Shown one piece after another: positions 8,820 through 17,428 of a DNA stretch of 64,000 nt. Positions within the stretch are counted from its first letter, which is position 1, and each line of letters starts with the position of its first letter. Position numbers and translations under genes: made by a program. Below the pieces are notes generated by a model, which worked only from the letters and a program-made list of their open reading frames with translations, was not told where the DNA came from and did not search any database. The stretch comes from Evansella vedderi. Its GTDB lineage: Bacteria; Bacillota; Bacilli; Bacillales; Salisediminibacteriaceae. Location: contig NZ_JAUSUG010000013.1 in NCBI RefSeq assembly GCF_030813435.1, forward strand, positions 108,789-172,788, given 5' to 3'.

Positions 8820-9386
8820 TTGTTTTCCTTTTATAGACGTATGAAAGAAAGACTATCCTTTGGTGGGATACGGGAAAAGGGAGATTCCCCGGAAGACTTC
8901 CTAGATCAATTTATATTTGATATGCGTGAGGATATTGCCGAGGCCGAACAGGCAACTAGAAAGATGATTGTAGAAGAAAAGCTCCTATTGAAACGAATCC
9001 GTAATGCGAAGGAAAAGTTGGAAAAACGACAAAAACAAGCATTGGAAGCTCTTGAATTAGGAAAGGAAGATTTAGCTAGAAGGGCGTTAGAAGACAAAAA
9101 TCTTATTGCCCAAGAAATAAAACAGTTAGAATCACTTTATGAAAGCACCTCACGGCAAGTTAATCAGCTAAGGGAAAAGGTAAAAGAACTGAAAGCATAT
9201 TACCAAGATTTGCAGCTAAAGCGGGATGCCTTTAAAACAAAATCCACTGCCGCTGATGTTACCACGGAATTGTATCAATTAAAAACATCCACTTCTACAG
9301 GAGAAAATAACGCTGCCCTACCGTCAACGGATGAAGTGGAAATGGAGCTTAAGAAACTAAAGGATATGATAAACAAAAATAAGTAA
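8820..9386 (+). CDS. PspA/IM30-family phage-shock-like protein
   Basis: A 188-residue, almost entirely helical protein of the PspA/IM30 (ESCRT-III-like) family, which binds stressed cytoplasmic membrane from inside. It starts like other members with a short amphipathic N-terminus (MFSFYRRMKERL) and continues in long heptad coiled coils rich in Lys, Glu and Gln to about residue 150, then a loose C-terminal tail. It is shorter than the usual 220 or so residues. The start is TTG, seven bases after AGGAGG at 8807-8812. It lies 14 bases before the NfeD-like gene, and flotillin follows, so the three probably act together in membrane-stress or lipid-domain functions. LiaH-like and PspA-like naming cannot be separated here. 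Confidence 0.85.
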   Translation: MFSFYRRMKERLSFGGIREKGDSPEDFLDQFIFDMREDIAEAEQATRKMIVEEKLLLKRIRNAKEKLEKRQKQALEALELGKEDLARRALEDKNLIAQEIKQLESLYESTSRQVNQLREKVKELKAYYQDLQLKRDAFKTKSTAADVTTELYQLKTSTSTGENNAALPSTDEVEMELKKLKDMINKNK

Positions 9387-9400
9387 GGGGGGATATTGGT

Positions 9401-9934
9401 ATGGAGATTTTCGGATATCCATTAGAGACGGTATATTTGTTTGGGTTTATATTAGGTGGCATTTTAACAGTACTTTATATTTTATTTGGTGATATTATCG
9501 AAGGGATTTTTGAAGCACTTTCCGAAGGACCAATCAACCCGACACTTATCCTTTCTTTCATTACGTTTTTTAACTCAATGGCTTATTTAATGGAAAGGTT
9601 TAGTTCCATCAATAGTTTAATCATTGCCATTGCTTCCCTAGTGACTGCTTTTCTTCTAGTAACTTTACTTAATATTTTCGTACTGGTTCCCCTTTCTCAA
9701 GCGGAAGCAACATTGGCTTACTCCGATGATGATTTGAAGGGTAGAATCGGTACTGTTATAACTGCCATTCCAGAGGAAGGCTTTGGTGAAGTGATGATTC
9801 AAGGTAAACAAGGAAATATTGCAAGATCAGCAATAAGCTTCGATGATGTGGCTATCCCCTATGGGGAAAAGGTTCTCATTATTGAAGTGAAAAATAGTGT
9901 GTTACATGTATCTCCACATGAAGAACTAGATTAA
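9401..9934 (+). CDS. yuaF: NfeD-family membrane protein, partner of flotillin
   Basis: A 177-residue protein with three to four N-terminal membrane segments (about residues 5-105) and a C-terminal OB-fold domain (about 110-177, containing GRIGTVITAIPEEGFGEVMI). That architecture and length match YuaF of Bacillus subtilis, whose gene is paired with floT and helps form flotillin assemblies. The GGGGGG ribosome site precedes the ATG. It follows the PspA-like gene by 14 bases. The flotillin gene comes next but is separated by a 280-base mobile repeat, an insertion into what was probably a compact operon. Confidence 0.88.
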   Translation: MEIFGYPLETVYLFGFILGGILTVLYILFGDIIEGIFEALSEGPINPTLILSFITFFNSMAYLMERFSSINSLIIAIASLVTAFLLVTLLNIFVLVPLSQAEATLAYSDDDLKGRIGTVITAIPEEGFGEVMIQGKQGNIARSAISFDDVAIPYGEKVLIIEVKNSVLHVSPHEELD

Positions 9935-9970
9935 GAGGAGAGACATGCACAATAAATTCTAAAAAAATTA

Positions 9971-10250
9971 GCTCTGTTAAAGGATAGTGTTGATTTTTTA
10001 ACACTGTTGATTTAAGCGTAAGATACGAGACTCCTGCGAGAAAAGCAAGAGGCCACTGAAAAAGGACGTTTTTTCCCTTTTTCAGTGGTCTCGAAGCAAT
10101 GGCTGAAGACCCCGCAGGGACGAGGAGGCTGAAGCGTTGCCCGCGCGGAGTCAGGATGACGACATTACGCCGTTGCCCACAGGACGTGGGCTGCCTTTAG
10201 GCGTAATTGGAGTATCTGAAGCGAAAATCAACATCAAAGTTTAACAGAGC
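9971..10250 (+). mobile_element. MITE-like repeat, end-type B, between NfeD and flotillin genes
   Basis: A 280-base non-coding element with perfect 11-base terminal inverted repeats GCTCTGTTAAA and TTTAACAGAGC. It is an inverted near-copy of the element at 8356-8637; the two enclose the PspA-like and NfeD-like genes. The core includes GAGGAGGCTGAAGCGTTGCC. Flanks AAAAAATTA on the left and AAAAAATTTA on the right may be a degraded target duplication. A copy-specific hairpin (10042-10090 region, GGCCACTGAAAAAGG with CCTTTTTCAGTGG) is inserted in the middle. Confidence 0.8.
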
Positions 10251-10278
10251 CAAAAAATTTAAAGGAGGAGAAATTAAC

Positions 10279-11829
10279 ATGCCAGAAATGATTATGATTG
10301 TCGTTGGTATAGTAGTCGTTTTAATCCTAGCACTTATTGGTGTATTCGTAACAAAATACCGTACGGCAGGTCCAGATGAAGCATTAATTGTTACCGGTAG
10401 TTATTTAGGCAAAAAGAATGTAAACACAGATGAATCAGGTAACCGTATTAAGATTGTTCGTGGTGGCGGTACCTTTGTATTACCTGTTTTCCAACAGGCG
10501 GAATCGTTAAGCTTACTATCTAGTAAAATTGATGTTTCCACACCCGAGGTTTACACAGAACAAGGTGTACCAGTAATGGCGGACGGAACGGCCATTATTA
10601 AAATTGGTGGTTCCATCGGTGAAATTGCTACTGCGGCAGAACAATTTTTAGGAAAAACGAAAGCGGATAGAGAAAATGAAGCAAAAGAAGTATTAGAAGG
10701 TCATTTACGCTCTATCTTAGGTTCGTTAACTGTAGAAGAAATTTACAAAAACCGTGAAAAGTTTTCACAAGAGGTACAGCGTGTAGCCTCTCAAGACTTA
10801 GCAAAAATGGGACTTTACATAGTTTCATTTACTATTAAAGATGTTCGTGATAAAAATGGTTACTTGGATTCCTTAGGTAAACCAAGAATTGCTCAAGTGA
10901 AGCGTGACGCAGACATTGCAACAGCAGAAGCAGATAAAGAAACACGTATTAAACGAGCAGAGGCTGACAAGGATGCAAAGCGCTCGGAGCTTGAAAGGGC
11001 AACAGAAATTGCGGAAGCAGAGAAAATCAATCAGCTTAAGGTTGCGGAATTCCGTCGTGAACAAGACGAGGCGAAGGCACGTGCGGACCAAGCATATCAT
11101 CTCCAAGAAGCTAGGTCTCAACAAGAAGTAACTGAGCAAAAAATGCAGGTTCAAATTATCGAGCGTCAAAAGCAAATTGAGTTAGAAGAAAAAGAGATTG
11201 CTCGTCGTGAGAAGCAATACGATTCCGAAGTTAAAAAGAAAGCAGACGCGGATCGTTATGCAGTAGAGCAAGCGGCAGAAGCGGAAAAGAGAAAACAATT
11301 CGCAGAAGCAGATGCAAAGAAATACAATATTGAAGCGATGGCCAAAGCGGAAGCAGAAAAAATCCGTATTGATGGTATTGCTAAAGCGGAAGCAGAACGT
11401 GCACAAGGGGAAGCGGACGCTGAAATTATCCGTCTAAGAGGTCTTGCGGAAGCGGAAGCGAAAGAAAAGATTGCAGAAGCGTACGAGAAGTATGGTCAAG
11501 CGGCCATCCTAGATATGATCCTGCAAATGCTACCTACCTACGCGAAAGAAGTGGCTGCACCATTATCTAACATCGAGAAAATTACTGTTGTGGATACTGG
11601 TTCAAGTGGAGAAAATGGTGGAGCAAACAAGGTTACTGGTTATGCAACGAACTTAATGTCTACCCTTCAAGAGTCACTAAAAGCATCATCTGGAATTGAT
11701 GTAAAAGATCTAATCGAAAACTTCGCAGGAAAAGGAAATGAAAAACTAAACGTTGAGCAACTAAAGAGTGAATTAAAAGAAGCTACTTCTGCTCCAACGA
11801 CTCCGAAAGATGTTAATACAGAAAAATAG
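10279..11829 (+). CDS. floT: flotillin (FloT/YuaG-like)
   Basis: Flotillin, a membrane scaffold protein that organises ordered membrane domains. The 516-residue product has an N-terminal membrane segment (about 4-25), an SPFH/PHB domain (about 30-190, including SIGEIATAAEQFLGKTKADR), and a long Ala/Glu/Lys coiled coil (about 205-420) with the EAEAE repeats of flotillins, then the conserved KEVAAPLSNIEKITVVDTG near 430. The start is the ATG at 10279 after AAAGGAGGAG. A longer reading from 10207 begins inside the mobile repeat and is not real. A terminator follows. NfeD and flotillin gene pairs are a standard Bacillus arrangement. Confidence 0.95.
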   Translation: MPEMIMIVVGIVVVLILALIGVFVTKYRTAGPDEALIVTGSYLGKKNVNTDESGNRIKIVRGGGTFVLPVFQQAESLSLLSSKIDVSTPEVYTEQGVPVMADGTAIIKIGGSIGEIATAAEQFLGKTKADRENEAKEVLEGHLRSILGSLTVEEIYKNREKFSQEVQRVASQDLAKMGLYIVSFTIKDVRDKNGYLDSLGKPRIAQVKRDADIATAEADKETRIKRAEADKDAKRSELERATEIAEAEKINQLKVAEFRREQDEAKARADQAYHLQEARSQQEVTEQKMQVQIIERQKQIELEEKEIARREKQYDSEVKKKADADRYAVEQAAEAEKRKQFAEADAKKYNIEAMAKAEAEKIRIDGIAKAEAERAQGEADAEIIRLRGLAEAEAKEKIAEAYEKYGQAAILDMILQMLPTYAKEVAAPLSNIEKITVVDTGSSGENGGANKVTGYATNLMSTLQESLKASSGIDVKDLIENFAGKGNEKLNVEQLKSELKEATSAPTTPKDVNTEK

Positions 11830-11849
11830 ATTGTAAGATTATCAGATTA

Positions 11850-11887
11850 GGTCCCCTTCATTATTGAAGGGAGCCTTTTCTTTTTTT
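11850..11887 (+). terminator. intrinsic terminator after floT
   Basis: GGTCCCCTTCA (11850-11860) pairs with TGAAGGGAGCC (11865-11875) with two mismatches around a four-base loop. A long T-rich run follows. Confidence 0.8.
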
Positions 11888-11954
11888 ATCCAAAGGTTTA
11901 CATACCTAACGGGGGTATATTATAATAAAATAAGTATTTTATTTGTAATAAAGA

Positions 11955-12105
11955 TGTGTTCGCAAACAGTATTGCTTTTAGAAAAGCTTGGAGAAGCGGA
12001 AAGCGTCCGCCTGTAGTGTATCCAAGCTCTATTATTTACTTGAAAATAATATGCCCTTGTGCGACCAGTAATCGCAGGAGCAATCTTTTATACATCCTTA
12101 TTAAA
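11955..12105. repeat. intergenic repeat, end-type A
   Basis: Contains TGTTCGCAAAC, the GGAGAAGCGGAAAGCGTCCG core-end with TATCCAAGC, and TGCGACCAGTAATCGCAGG. It ends a few bases before the ribosome site of the next gene. An apparent upstream extension of that gene reads through it, but the sequence is repeat and not coding. Confidence 0.65.
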
Positions 12106-12123
12106 CAACGAGGAGGGGTTCGA

Positions 12124-12753
12124 ATGGCAGAAGTTAAGATGATTCCATTAGCTGTTAACGGGGGAATTGGTTTTGGAGCAAAATTAACACCAAAACAGTT
12201 AATAGCATTAGGTACGTACTTAGATGATGATACAGAGGTTGAACTAACAACCTTTCAGCAAATAATTATTCAAGTTCCAGAAAATAAGGTGGAAGTTGCA
12301 ACAGAGGAACTAGAAAAAGTTGGCTTCAGTGTTTATAAGGTTGGTCCTTATGTAAAGAGTTTACGTACATGTGGTTTTTGCCAAGGAGCAGAAGAAGAGG
12401 GGATGCCCATTGCCATTGAATTGAATAAGAGAATTGCCGGGAAATCGGTTCCTTTTACTGTGCGTCCAGCATATACTGGCTGTCCGAATGCATGCGGTGA
12501 ACCATTAATAAATGATATTGGGGTTATTAAGCGAAAAGACCATTTCGAGCTATACGTTGGCGGCCAAGCTGTAGGGACAAATGCCCGTACAGGGGTATTA
12601 CTGAAGGATGGGTTAGAACCGGAAGAATTATATGAGTTAGTTGATAAGGTTCTGGAAGTATATCGGAATAACGGTAGAAAAAGGGAAAGAATTGCAAAAT
12701 TTATTGATCGTTATGGTTTTGATGCATTGAAAAAAGACGTTGGGGTTAGCTAA
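12124..12753 (+). CDS. nitrite/sulfite reductase-like single-domain Fe-S protein
   Basis: A 209-residue protein with a ferredoxin-like half-domain (about 1-70, LTTFQQIIIQVPENK) followed by one siroheme/4Fe-4S domain of the nitrite/sulfite reductase family (about 80-160). The cluster cysteines appear as RTCGFCQG and TGCPNACGEP. The full enzymes have two such half-domain pairs and are over 500 residues; this is a stand-alone single unit. It probably binds siroheme and an iron-sulfur cluster, but its reaction is unknown. Start ATG 12124 follows GAGGAGG. It is alone between repeats and the convergent glycogen operon. Confidence 0.78.
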   Translation: MAEVKMIPLAVNGGIGFGAKLTPKQLIALGTYLDDDTEVELTTFQQIIIQVPENKVEVATEELEKVGFSVYKVGPYVKSLRTCGFCQGAEEEGMPIAIELNKRIAGKSVPFTVRPAYTGCPNACGEPLINDIGVIKRKDHFELYVGGQAVGTNARTGVLLKDGLEPEELYELVDKVLEVYRNNGRKRERIAKFIDRYGFDALKKDVGVS

Positions 12754-12860
12754 TTTGTGAGAATTTCTTGGAATTGTGTCAAAAATGTGAATGGGAAGTT
12801 TTTGAAGTAGCTAAATCTCTTTCAATCTTTGTTTATTTCGAAAATTGAACCTGGGATAAT

Positions 12861-12888
12861 TTAACCCGGTTCAGCTGAACCGGGTTAA
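12861..12888. repeat. perfect 28-bp palindrome
   Basis: A loop-less perfect palindrome: TTAACCCGGTTCAG followed by its reverse complement. It sits 108 bases after the reductase-like gene, between convergent genes. A T-run tail is lacking on either strand, so it is not a textbook terminator, though it could end or slow transcription from both sides or bind a dimeric protein. Confidence 0.6.
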
Positions 12889-12949
12889 AAAAGCCCTAGT
12901 TAAAATCATGAGTATTATCGAGCTAGGATGAATAAAACAGAGGTGGCTT

Positions 12950-13062
12950 TTCCAGCCTCATATCCCACAATTCCATATTCCCACAAATTCATATGCCACA
13001 ACTCCACATTCCATCCGTCTACCAGCATACCATCACCATTCCCACATTCTTCTTCCATCTTC
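12950..13062 (+). promoter_or_regulatory. C-rich, G-poor tract between convergent genes (possible Rho-type site)
   Basis: About 110 bases almost without G on the plus strand, built from loosely repeated CCACAATTCCATATTCC-like units. An RNA read on the plus strand would be C-rich and unstructured, as Rho-utilisation sites are. It follows the reductase-like gene. It could instead be a decayed short tandem repeat. Confidence 0.3.
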
Positions 13063-13064
13063 AC

Positions 13065-15497
13065 CTACAAGACCTGATTCAAGTTCCAAATCTCCGATGC
13101 ATACTCCTGAATCGTACGATCACTGGAGAACTTTCCGGAATAGGCGATGTTAGTGACACTCATATTTAGCCAGGTAGCTTTATCCCTATAAGCTTGCTCC
13201 ACCAATTCATGGGTTTCAATATAGGCGTCGAAATCCTTCAATACAAAATACGGATCATTATGGTATAGAATATTATAGTAGATATCTTTAAATTCTATAT
13301 CTTGAGATCCAAAATCTCCATAATTCAATTGGTTTAAGATTCTCCGTACCCGGTCATCTGTATTATAGATATCTCTAGCTACATAGCCTCCATTATGATA
13401 ATAATTCAATACTTCCTCAGCAGTTAATCCGAATATAAAGATATTCCTGTCACCAACAAGGTCGCGAATTTCAATATTTGCCCCGTCAAGTGTACCTACT
13501 GTAATGGCACCATTCATCATCATTTTCATATTTCCGGTTCCGGAGGCTTCCTTACTTGCAGTAGATATTTGTTCACTTATATCTGCTGCCGGAATAATTT
13601 TTTCAGCCAAGCTTACATTATAGTTTTCCAAGAAAACAACCTTTAGCTTATCTTGAATAGTCTTATCATGGTTCACAAGGGAAGCCACTTTATTTATAAG
13701 CTTAATAATTTCCTTCGCCAAATAATAACTAGGGGCAGCTTTCGCTCCAAAAATAAAGGTACGTGGAATGATATCCAAGTTAGGGTTATCCTTTAAGTCG
13801 TTGTACAATTGGATAACGTGAAAAATATTTAATAACTGGCGTTTATATTCATGAAGCCGTTTTATTTGCACGTCAAAAATGGACTGATCATCCACTAAAA
13901 TACCTGTTCTTTCATGAATGAACGATGCCAACACTTGCTTATTTTCATTCTTCACCTGCTCAATCTTTTCTAAGAATGGTTGATCCTTTGAATATCGAAG
14001 GAGGCCAATAAGCTTATTTGGACTTTTCACCCACTGTGGGCCTATCACATCTGTTATTAGGGAAGACAGCTTTGGATTTACTTGTAATAGCCAACGGCGA
14101 TGGGTAATTCCGTTTGTTTTATTATTAAATCGACTAGGAAACAAGGTATAGAAATCCTTCATTTCTTTTTTCTTAAGTATCTCTGTATGAAGTCTTGCTA
14201 CTCCATTGACACTAAAGCTTCCAACGATAGCTAGCCTTGCCATATGAACTTGGTCGTAGGCAATGATAGCAAGCTGCGGAATCTTCTCTCGAAGTTCAGG
14301 ATGATCAAACCAAATTCCCTTACAAAAGCGTTCATTAATTTCATCAATGATCATATAAATTCGAGGAAGGAGGTTTTGCATCATTTCTTTTGGCCAAGTT
14401 TCTAATGCTTCACTCAAAGTAGTGTGATTCGTATAGGCGATGACGTTTCTAGTTATTTCCCACGCTTCATCCCATCCGAAACGTTCATGGTCCATTAGCA
14501 CTCTCATGAGCTCTGGAACGGCTAAGCTTGGATGAGTATCATTAATTTGAATCGTTACTTTATCCGGCAAGTGCTTCAAGGAACGAAGACTGGTCTTCTT
14601 GTAGCTTCTAATAATACATTGAATACTAGCGGATACAAGGAAGTATTGCTGCTTTAAACGTAGCTCTTTTCCTTCATGATTGGAATCGTCTGGATATAGG
14701 AATCCTGATATTTGATCAATGGAATGTTGATGATCTAGGTCATGATAATATCTTTTTGATCGGTTTGTTAAAAACTCCGGCTCCATGTCTGGGCGTTCGG
14801 CACTCCATAAACGGAGACTGTTTACTACCTCATTTTGGTAACCAACGATTGGAATATCATATGGGACAGCCATTACTTGATCCGTATCTTCATATTTAAA
14901 TTCTAAGGAGCCATCATTTTTCTTAAACATATTCACTTTTCCACCAAAGCAAATTTTGACCGCTTCTTCTACTTTCCTTGTTTCCCAAGGATACGGATCT
15001 TTAAGCCAATAATCTGGTAGTTCAATTTGGTTCCCATGTATGATTCGCTGTTCAAATAAGCCATAACGATAGCGGATGCCGCAACCAAAACCTGGGTAAC
15101 TTAATGAAGCCATGGAATCGAGGAAACAGGCAGCTAATCTTCCAAGTCCCCCATTTCCTAAACCGGCATCATGCTCCTGAGAGTATACCTTTTCAGGGTC
15201 AAAACCAAGTTCCGTTAAAGCATCTGTCGTTAAGTCTAATAAACCGCAATTTAACAGGTTACTTTCTAAAAGTCGTCCTACAAGAAACTCCATGGATAAA
15301 TAATATACCCGTTTACTATTGGCCTCTTTGTATTTGTTTTGTGTTTGAAGCCATTGTGGATTTATTACATCCTTAACGATGGAAGCTATGACATAATATA
15401 AGTCTTGATCTGAGGCACTCTTTATATCTTTCCCACGCTCAGTTTCAAGTTTGTTTGTGATGATATCCACAAGTTCTTCCAAGCTTAGCTGTGACAA
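13065..15497 (-). CDS. glgP: glycogen phosphorylase
   Basis: GT35 phosphorylase that degrades glycogen by phosphorolysis to glucose-1-phosphate. It has 810 residues, near the usual length for bacterial GlgP. The pyridoxal-phosphate lysine is Lys658 in GTGNMKMMMNGA, followed by the strongly conserved VGTLDGANIEI. The N-terminal half holds YLSMEFLVGRLL and the GLGNGGLGRLAACFLDSMA segment. It is the last gene of the glgBCDAP operon, starting seven bases after the glgA stop. The ribosome site overlaps the end of glgA. Downstream is the C-rich convergent region. Confidence 0.97.
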   Translation of the reverse strand: MSQLSLEELVDIITNKLETERGKDIKSASDQDLYYVIASIVKDVINPQWLQTQNKYKEANSKRVYYLSMEFLVGRLLESNLLNCGLLDLTTDALTELGFDPEKVYSQEHDAGLGNGGLGRLAACFLDSMASLSYPGFGCGIRYRYGLFEQRIIHGNQIELPDYWLKDPYPWETRKVEEAVKICFGGKVNMFKKNDGSLEFKYEDTDQVMAVPYDIPIVGYQNEVVNSLRLWSAERPDMEPEFLTNRSKRYYHDLDHQHSIDQISGFLYPDDSNHEGKELRLKQQYFLVSASIQCIIRSYKKTSLRSLKHLPDKVTIQINDTHPSLAVPELMRVLMDHERFGWDEAWEITRNVIAYTNHTTLSEALETWPKEMMQNLLPRIYMIIDEINERFCKGIWFDHPELREKIPQLAIIAYDQVHMARLAIVGSFSVNGVARLHTEILKKKEMKDFYTLFPSRFNNKTNGITHRRWLLQVNPKLSSLITDVIGPQWVKSPNKLIGLLRYSKDQPFLEKIEQVKNENKQVLASFIHERTGILVDDQSIFDVQIKRLHEYKRQLLNIFHVIQLYNDLKDNPNLDIIPRTFIFGAKAAPSYYLAKEIIKLINKVASLVNHDKTIQDKLKVVFLENYNVSLAEKIIPAADISEQISTASKEASGTGNMKMMMNGAITVGTLDGANIEIRDLVGDRNIFIFGLTAEEVLNYYHNGGYVARDIYNTDDRVRRILNQLNYGDFGSQDIEFKDIYYNILYHNDPYFVLKDFDAYIETHELVEQAYRDKATWLNMSVTNIAYSGKFSSDRTIQEYASEIWNLNQVL

Positions 15498-15504
15498 AAG
15501 CTCT

Positions 15505-16935
15505 TCACCCCTTAATAGGTTCTGTTATTAATTGTTCATAGATACGTGAATAGTCATGGGCTGAATCTTTCCAGCTAAACTGACTTTTATTAACATTCTT
15601 CAGAAGCTGTTGCCATTTAGTTGTATCGTTATAAATAAACAAAGAGTATCGCAGTACCGATAACAAATCATGGGCGTTATAATTTGTAAAACTGAAACCA
15701 TTCCCTTCGCCTGTTATTTCATTAAAAGGGGTAACTGTATCCTTTAGACCACCTGTCTCACGAACGATAGGTACCGTCTTATACTGAAGAGCAATGAGTT
15801 GGGACAAGCCACAAGGTTCAAATTGAGACGGCATTAAAAAGAAGTCGGCAGCAGCATACAGTTGGCGGGCTAATCCTTCATCAAAGGAAAGCTTAGCTAC
15901 CAGTTTCTCTGGATATCTATCTCCAGCAAAATAGAAAAATGATTCAAATTCTGGGTCTCCTGTACCTAGTACAACGAACTGTACGTCCTCTTGCATAAAT
16001 TGATCTAATATAGGTTCAAGAAGGTGAATACCCTTTTGCTCCACAAGTCTTGTGATCATTACATATAACGGTTTATCACCATCAATAGGTAATCCAAGCT
16101 GTTCTTGAAGAATTATCTTATTTTCTTTCTTCTTCACACGAGAATGTCGATAATTGACAGCAATATAAGGGTCTTTCCTAGGATTAAAGTCATCTGTATC
16201 AATACCATTTATAACACCTACAACATCCTCAGAACGTTGATGTATGATTGGATCAAGTCCTTCTCCGAAGTAAGGGTATTTTATTTCCTCGGCATAGCTT
16301 GGACTTACCGTAGTGATTTTATCGCTGTGAAAAAGACCAGCTTTCATACAATTTATAACACCATTCCATTCCAAACCTCCTAAATGTTCATTTGGAAGAT
16401 TAAAAAATTCTTCGTACATATCTAGAGGCATCTTTCCTTGATACTTAATATTATGGATAGTAAATACGGTTTTCATATCTTCTACAGGCTGCATTATCTT
16501 TGCAAGGGCAACTGCAATACCTGCTTGCCAATCGTGACCATGAAGGATCTCTGGAGTAAAATCTAGATGGGGAATGGCCTCCATAACAGCTCTGCAGAAA
16601 AAGATGAAACGCTCTCCATCATCGTAGTAACCGTAAACACCCTTCCTCGTAAAATAATAATCGTTGGAGATAAAATAATAGATAATGTCATTATGCTCTA
16701 AGCTGTACAAACTAGCTTCTTGGTTCCGCCAGCCTAAAGGGACATGAAAGGAAACCTGAAAGGTCATTTGTTCTCTCCACTTTGCAGGAATTTCATCATA
16801 CATTGGAAGGATGACACGAACATCCATCTTCTCATGCTTCTTTAGTGCTTGGGGAAGAGATCCAACTACATCTCCGAGTCCTCCAGTTTTAATAAATGGT
16901 GTGCATTCTGATGCCACAAATAAAACGTTTTTCAT
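15505..16935 (-). CDS. glgA: glycogen synthase (ADP-glucose)
   Basis: GT5 glycogen/starch synthase adding glucose from ADP-glucose to alpha-1,4-glucan. The 476-residue protein begins MKNVLFVASECTPFIKTGGL; Lys16 in KTGGL is the ADP-glucose-binding lysine. The C-terminal domain has PSQFEPCGLSQLIALQYKTV with the catalytic-loop glutamate. I use the ATG at 16935, preceded by GGAGAGGAG on the minus strand; an in-frame upstream extension lies outside the family's usual start. It is followed closely by glgP. A pair of mobile repeats separates it from glgD upstream. Confidence 0.96.
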   Translation of the reverse strand: MKNVLFVASECTPFIKTGGLGDVVGSLPQALKKHEKMDVRVILPMYDEIPAKWREQMTFQVSFHVPLGWRNQEASLYSLEHNDIIYYFISNDYYFTRKGVYGYYDDGERFIFFCRAVMEAIPHLDFTPEILHGHDWQAGIAVALAKIMQPVEDMKTVFTIHNIKYQGKMPLDMYEEFFNLPNEHLGGLEWNGVINCMKAGLFHSDKITTVSPSYAEEIKYPYFGEGLDPIIHQRSEDVVGVINGIDTDDFNPRKDPYIAVNYRHSRVKKKENKIILQEQLGLPIDGDKPLYVMITRLVEQKGIHLLEPILDQFMQEDVQFVVLGTGDPEFESFFYFAGDRYPEKLVAKLSFDEGLARQLYAAADFFLMPSQFEPCGLSQLIALQYKTVPIVRETGGLKDTVTPFNEITGEGNGFSFTNYNAHDLLSVLRYSLFIYNDTTKWQQLLKNVNKSQFSWKDSAHDYSRIYEQLITEPIKG

Positions 16936-16983
16936 AATAGAATCTCCTCTCCTTTCAATTTTGTTTAATTTAAAGGCTATCAT

Positions 16984-17165
16984 GAAAATACGAATCTGGA
17001 TGTCATTCGCTACGGTCCACTCCCTTTCCGCGGGGGATCTGTCGAGCCTCTTCGAGCTTCGCTCTGAGGTGTCTCGACTAGACCCTTCTCCCGCAGGAGT
17101 CTCGTGGCCCTCCGCTCATTCCAAGCAGACTAAAATTTTCATTGTCCATGGTGGAAATTATATTT
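16984..17165 (-). repeat. intergenic repeat, end-type C
   Basis: Read on the minus strand it runs from CACCATGGACAATG through ATGAGCGGAGGGCCACGAG and the GC-rich core to GAGTGGACCGTAGCGAATG and ATTCGTATTTTCA. The same ends appear in the copy at 36938-37137 and, on the right side only, at 49938-50074. It lies inside the glg operon. Confidence 0.75.
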
Positions 17166-17176
17166 CCACATGGTGG

Positions 17177-17328
17177 GCTCTGTTAAAGGCAGTGTTAATA
17201 TTGAATAGCGTTGATTTAAGCGGAAGGTGAGCACTCTTTACCTGCGACGAGCAAACGAAGTGTCGCAGGAGCATCCTGAAGCGAAAATCAACATCAAAGT
17301 TTAACATATTTCGTAAAATTTAACAGAG
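17177..17328 (+). mobile_element. MITE-like repeat, end-type B (short form)
   Basis: Left end GCTCTGTTAAA and right end TTTAACAGAG are inverted repeats, as in the copies near 8.4 and 10 kb. At 152 bases it lacks most of the GC-rich core but has GCGACGAGCAAACG and AAATCAACATCAAAGTTTAA. It abuts the type C element, so two elements lie in tandem between glgD and glgA. Confidence 0.75.
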
Positions 17329-17360
17329 TTTATAATTTAATTATTATACTTGTAAGCTTT

Positions 17361-17415
17361 ACCGCCTCGTGTCCATTGTAATTTATTTACCAGTTTACTC
17401 TAGTAAGAGGCGGTT
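17361..17415 (-). other. inverted repeat downstream of glgD
   Basis: ACCGCCTC (17361-17368) and GAGGCGGT (17407-17414) form 8-base arms around a 38-base interval that itself holds small inverted repeats. It lies just after the glgD stop and may be a processing or termination structure inside the operon. Confidence 0.4.
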
Positions 17416-17428
17416 GTTACTATTCAAA

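Noticed and set aside
10207..10278. Longer N-terminus for flotillin
   Set aside because: The extra 24 codons lie partly in the mobile repeat, and an AAAGGAGGAG box stands directly before the ATG at 10279, which gives the normal flotillin start.
11956..12123. 56-codon extension of the reductase-like protein
   Set aside because: It reads through repeat sequence found elsewhere; GAGGAGG before ATG 12124 marks the start.
12950..13062. CRISPR or defined tandem repeat
   Set aside because: The CCACA/TTCCA units are irregular in length and sequence; only composition is unusual.
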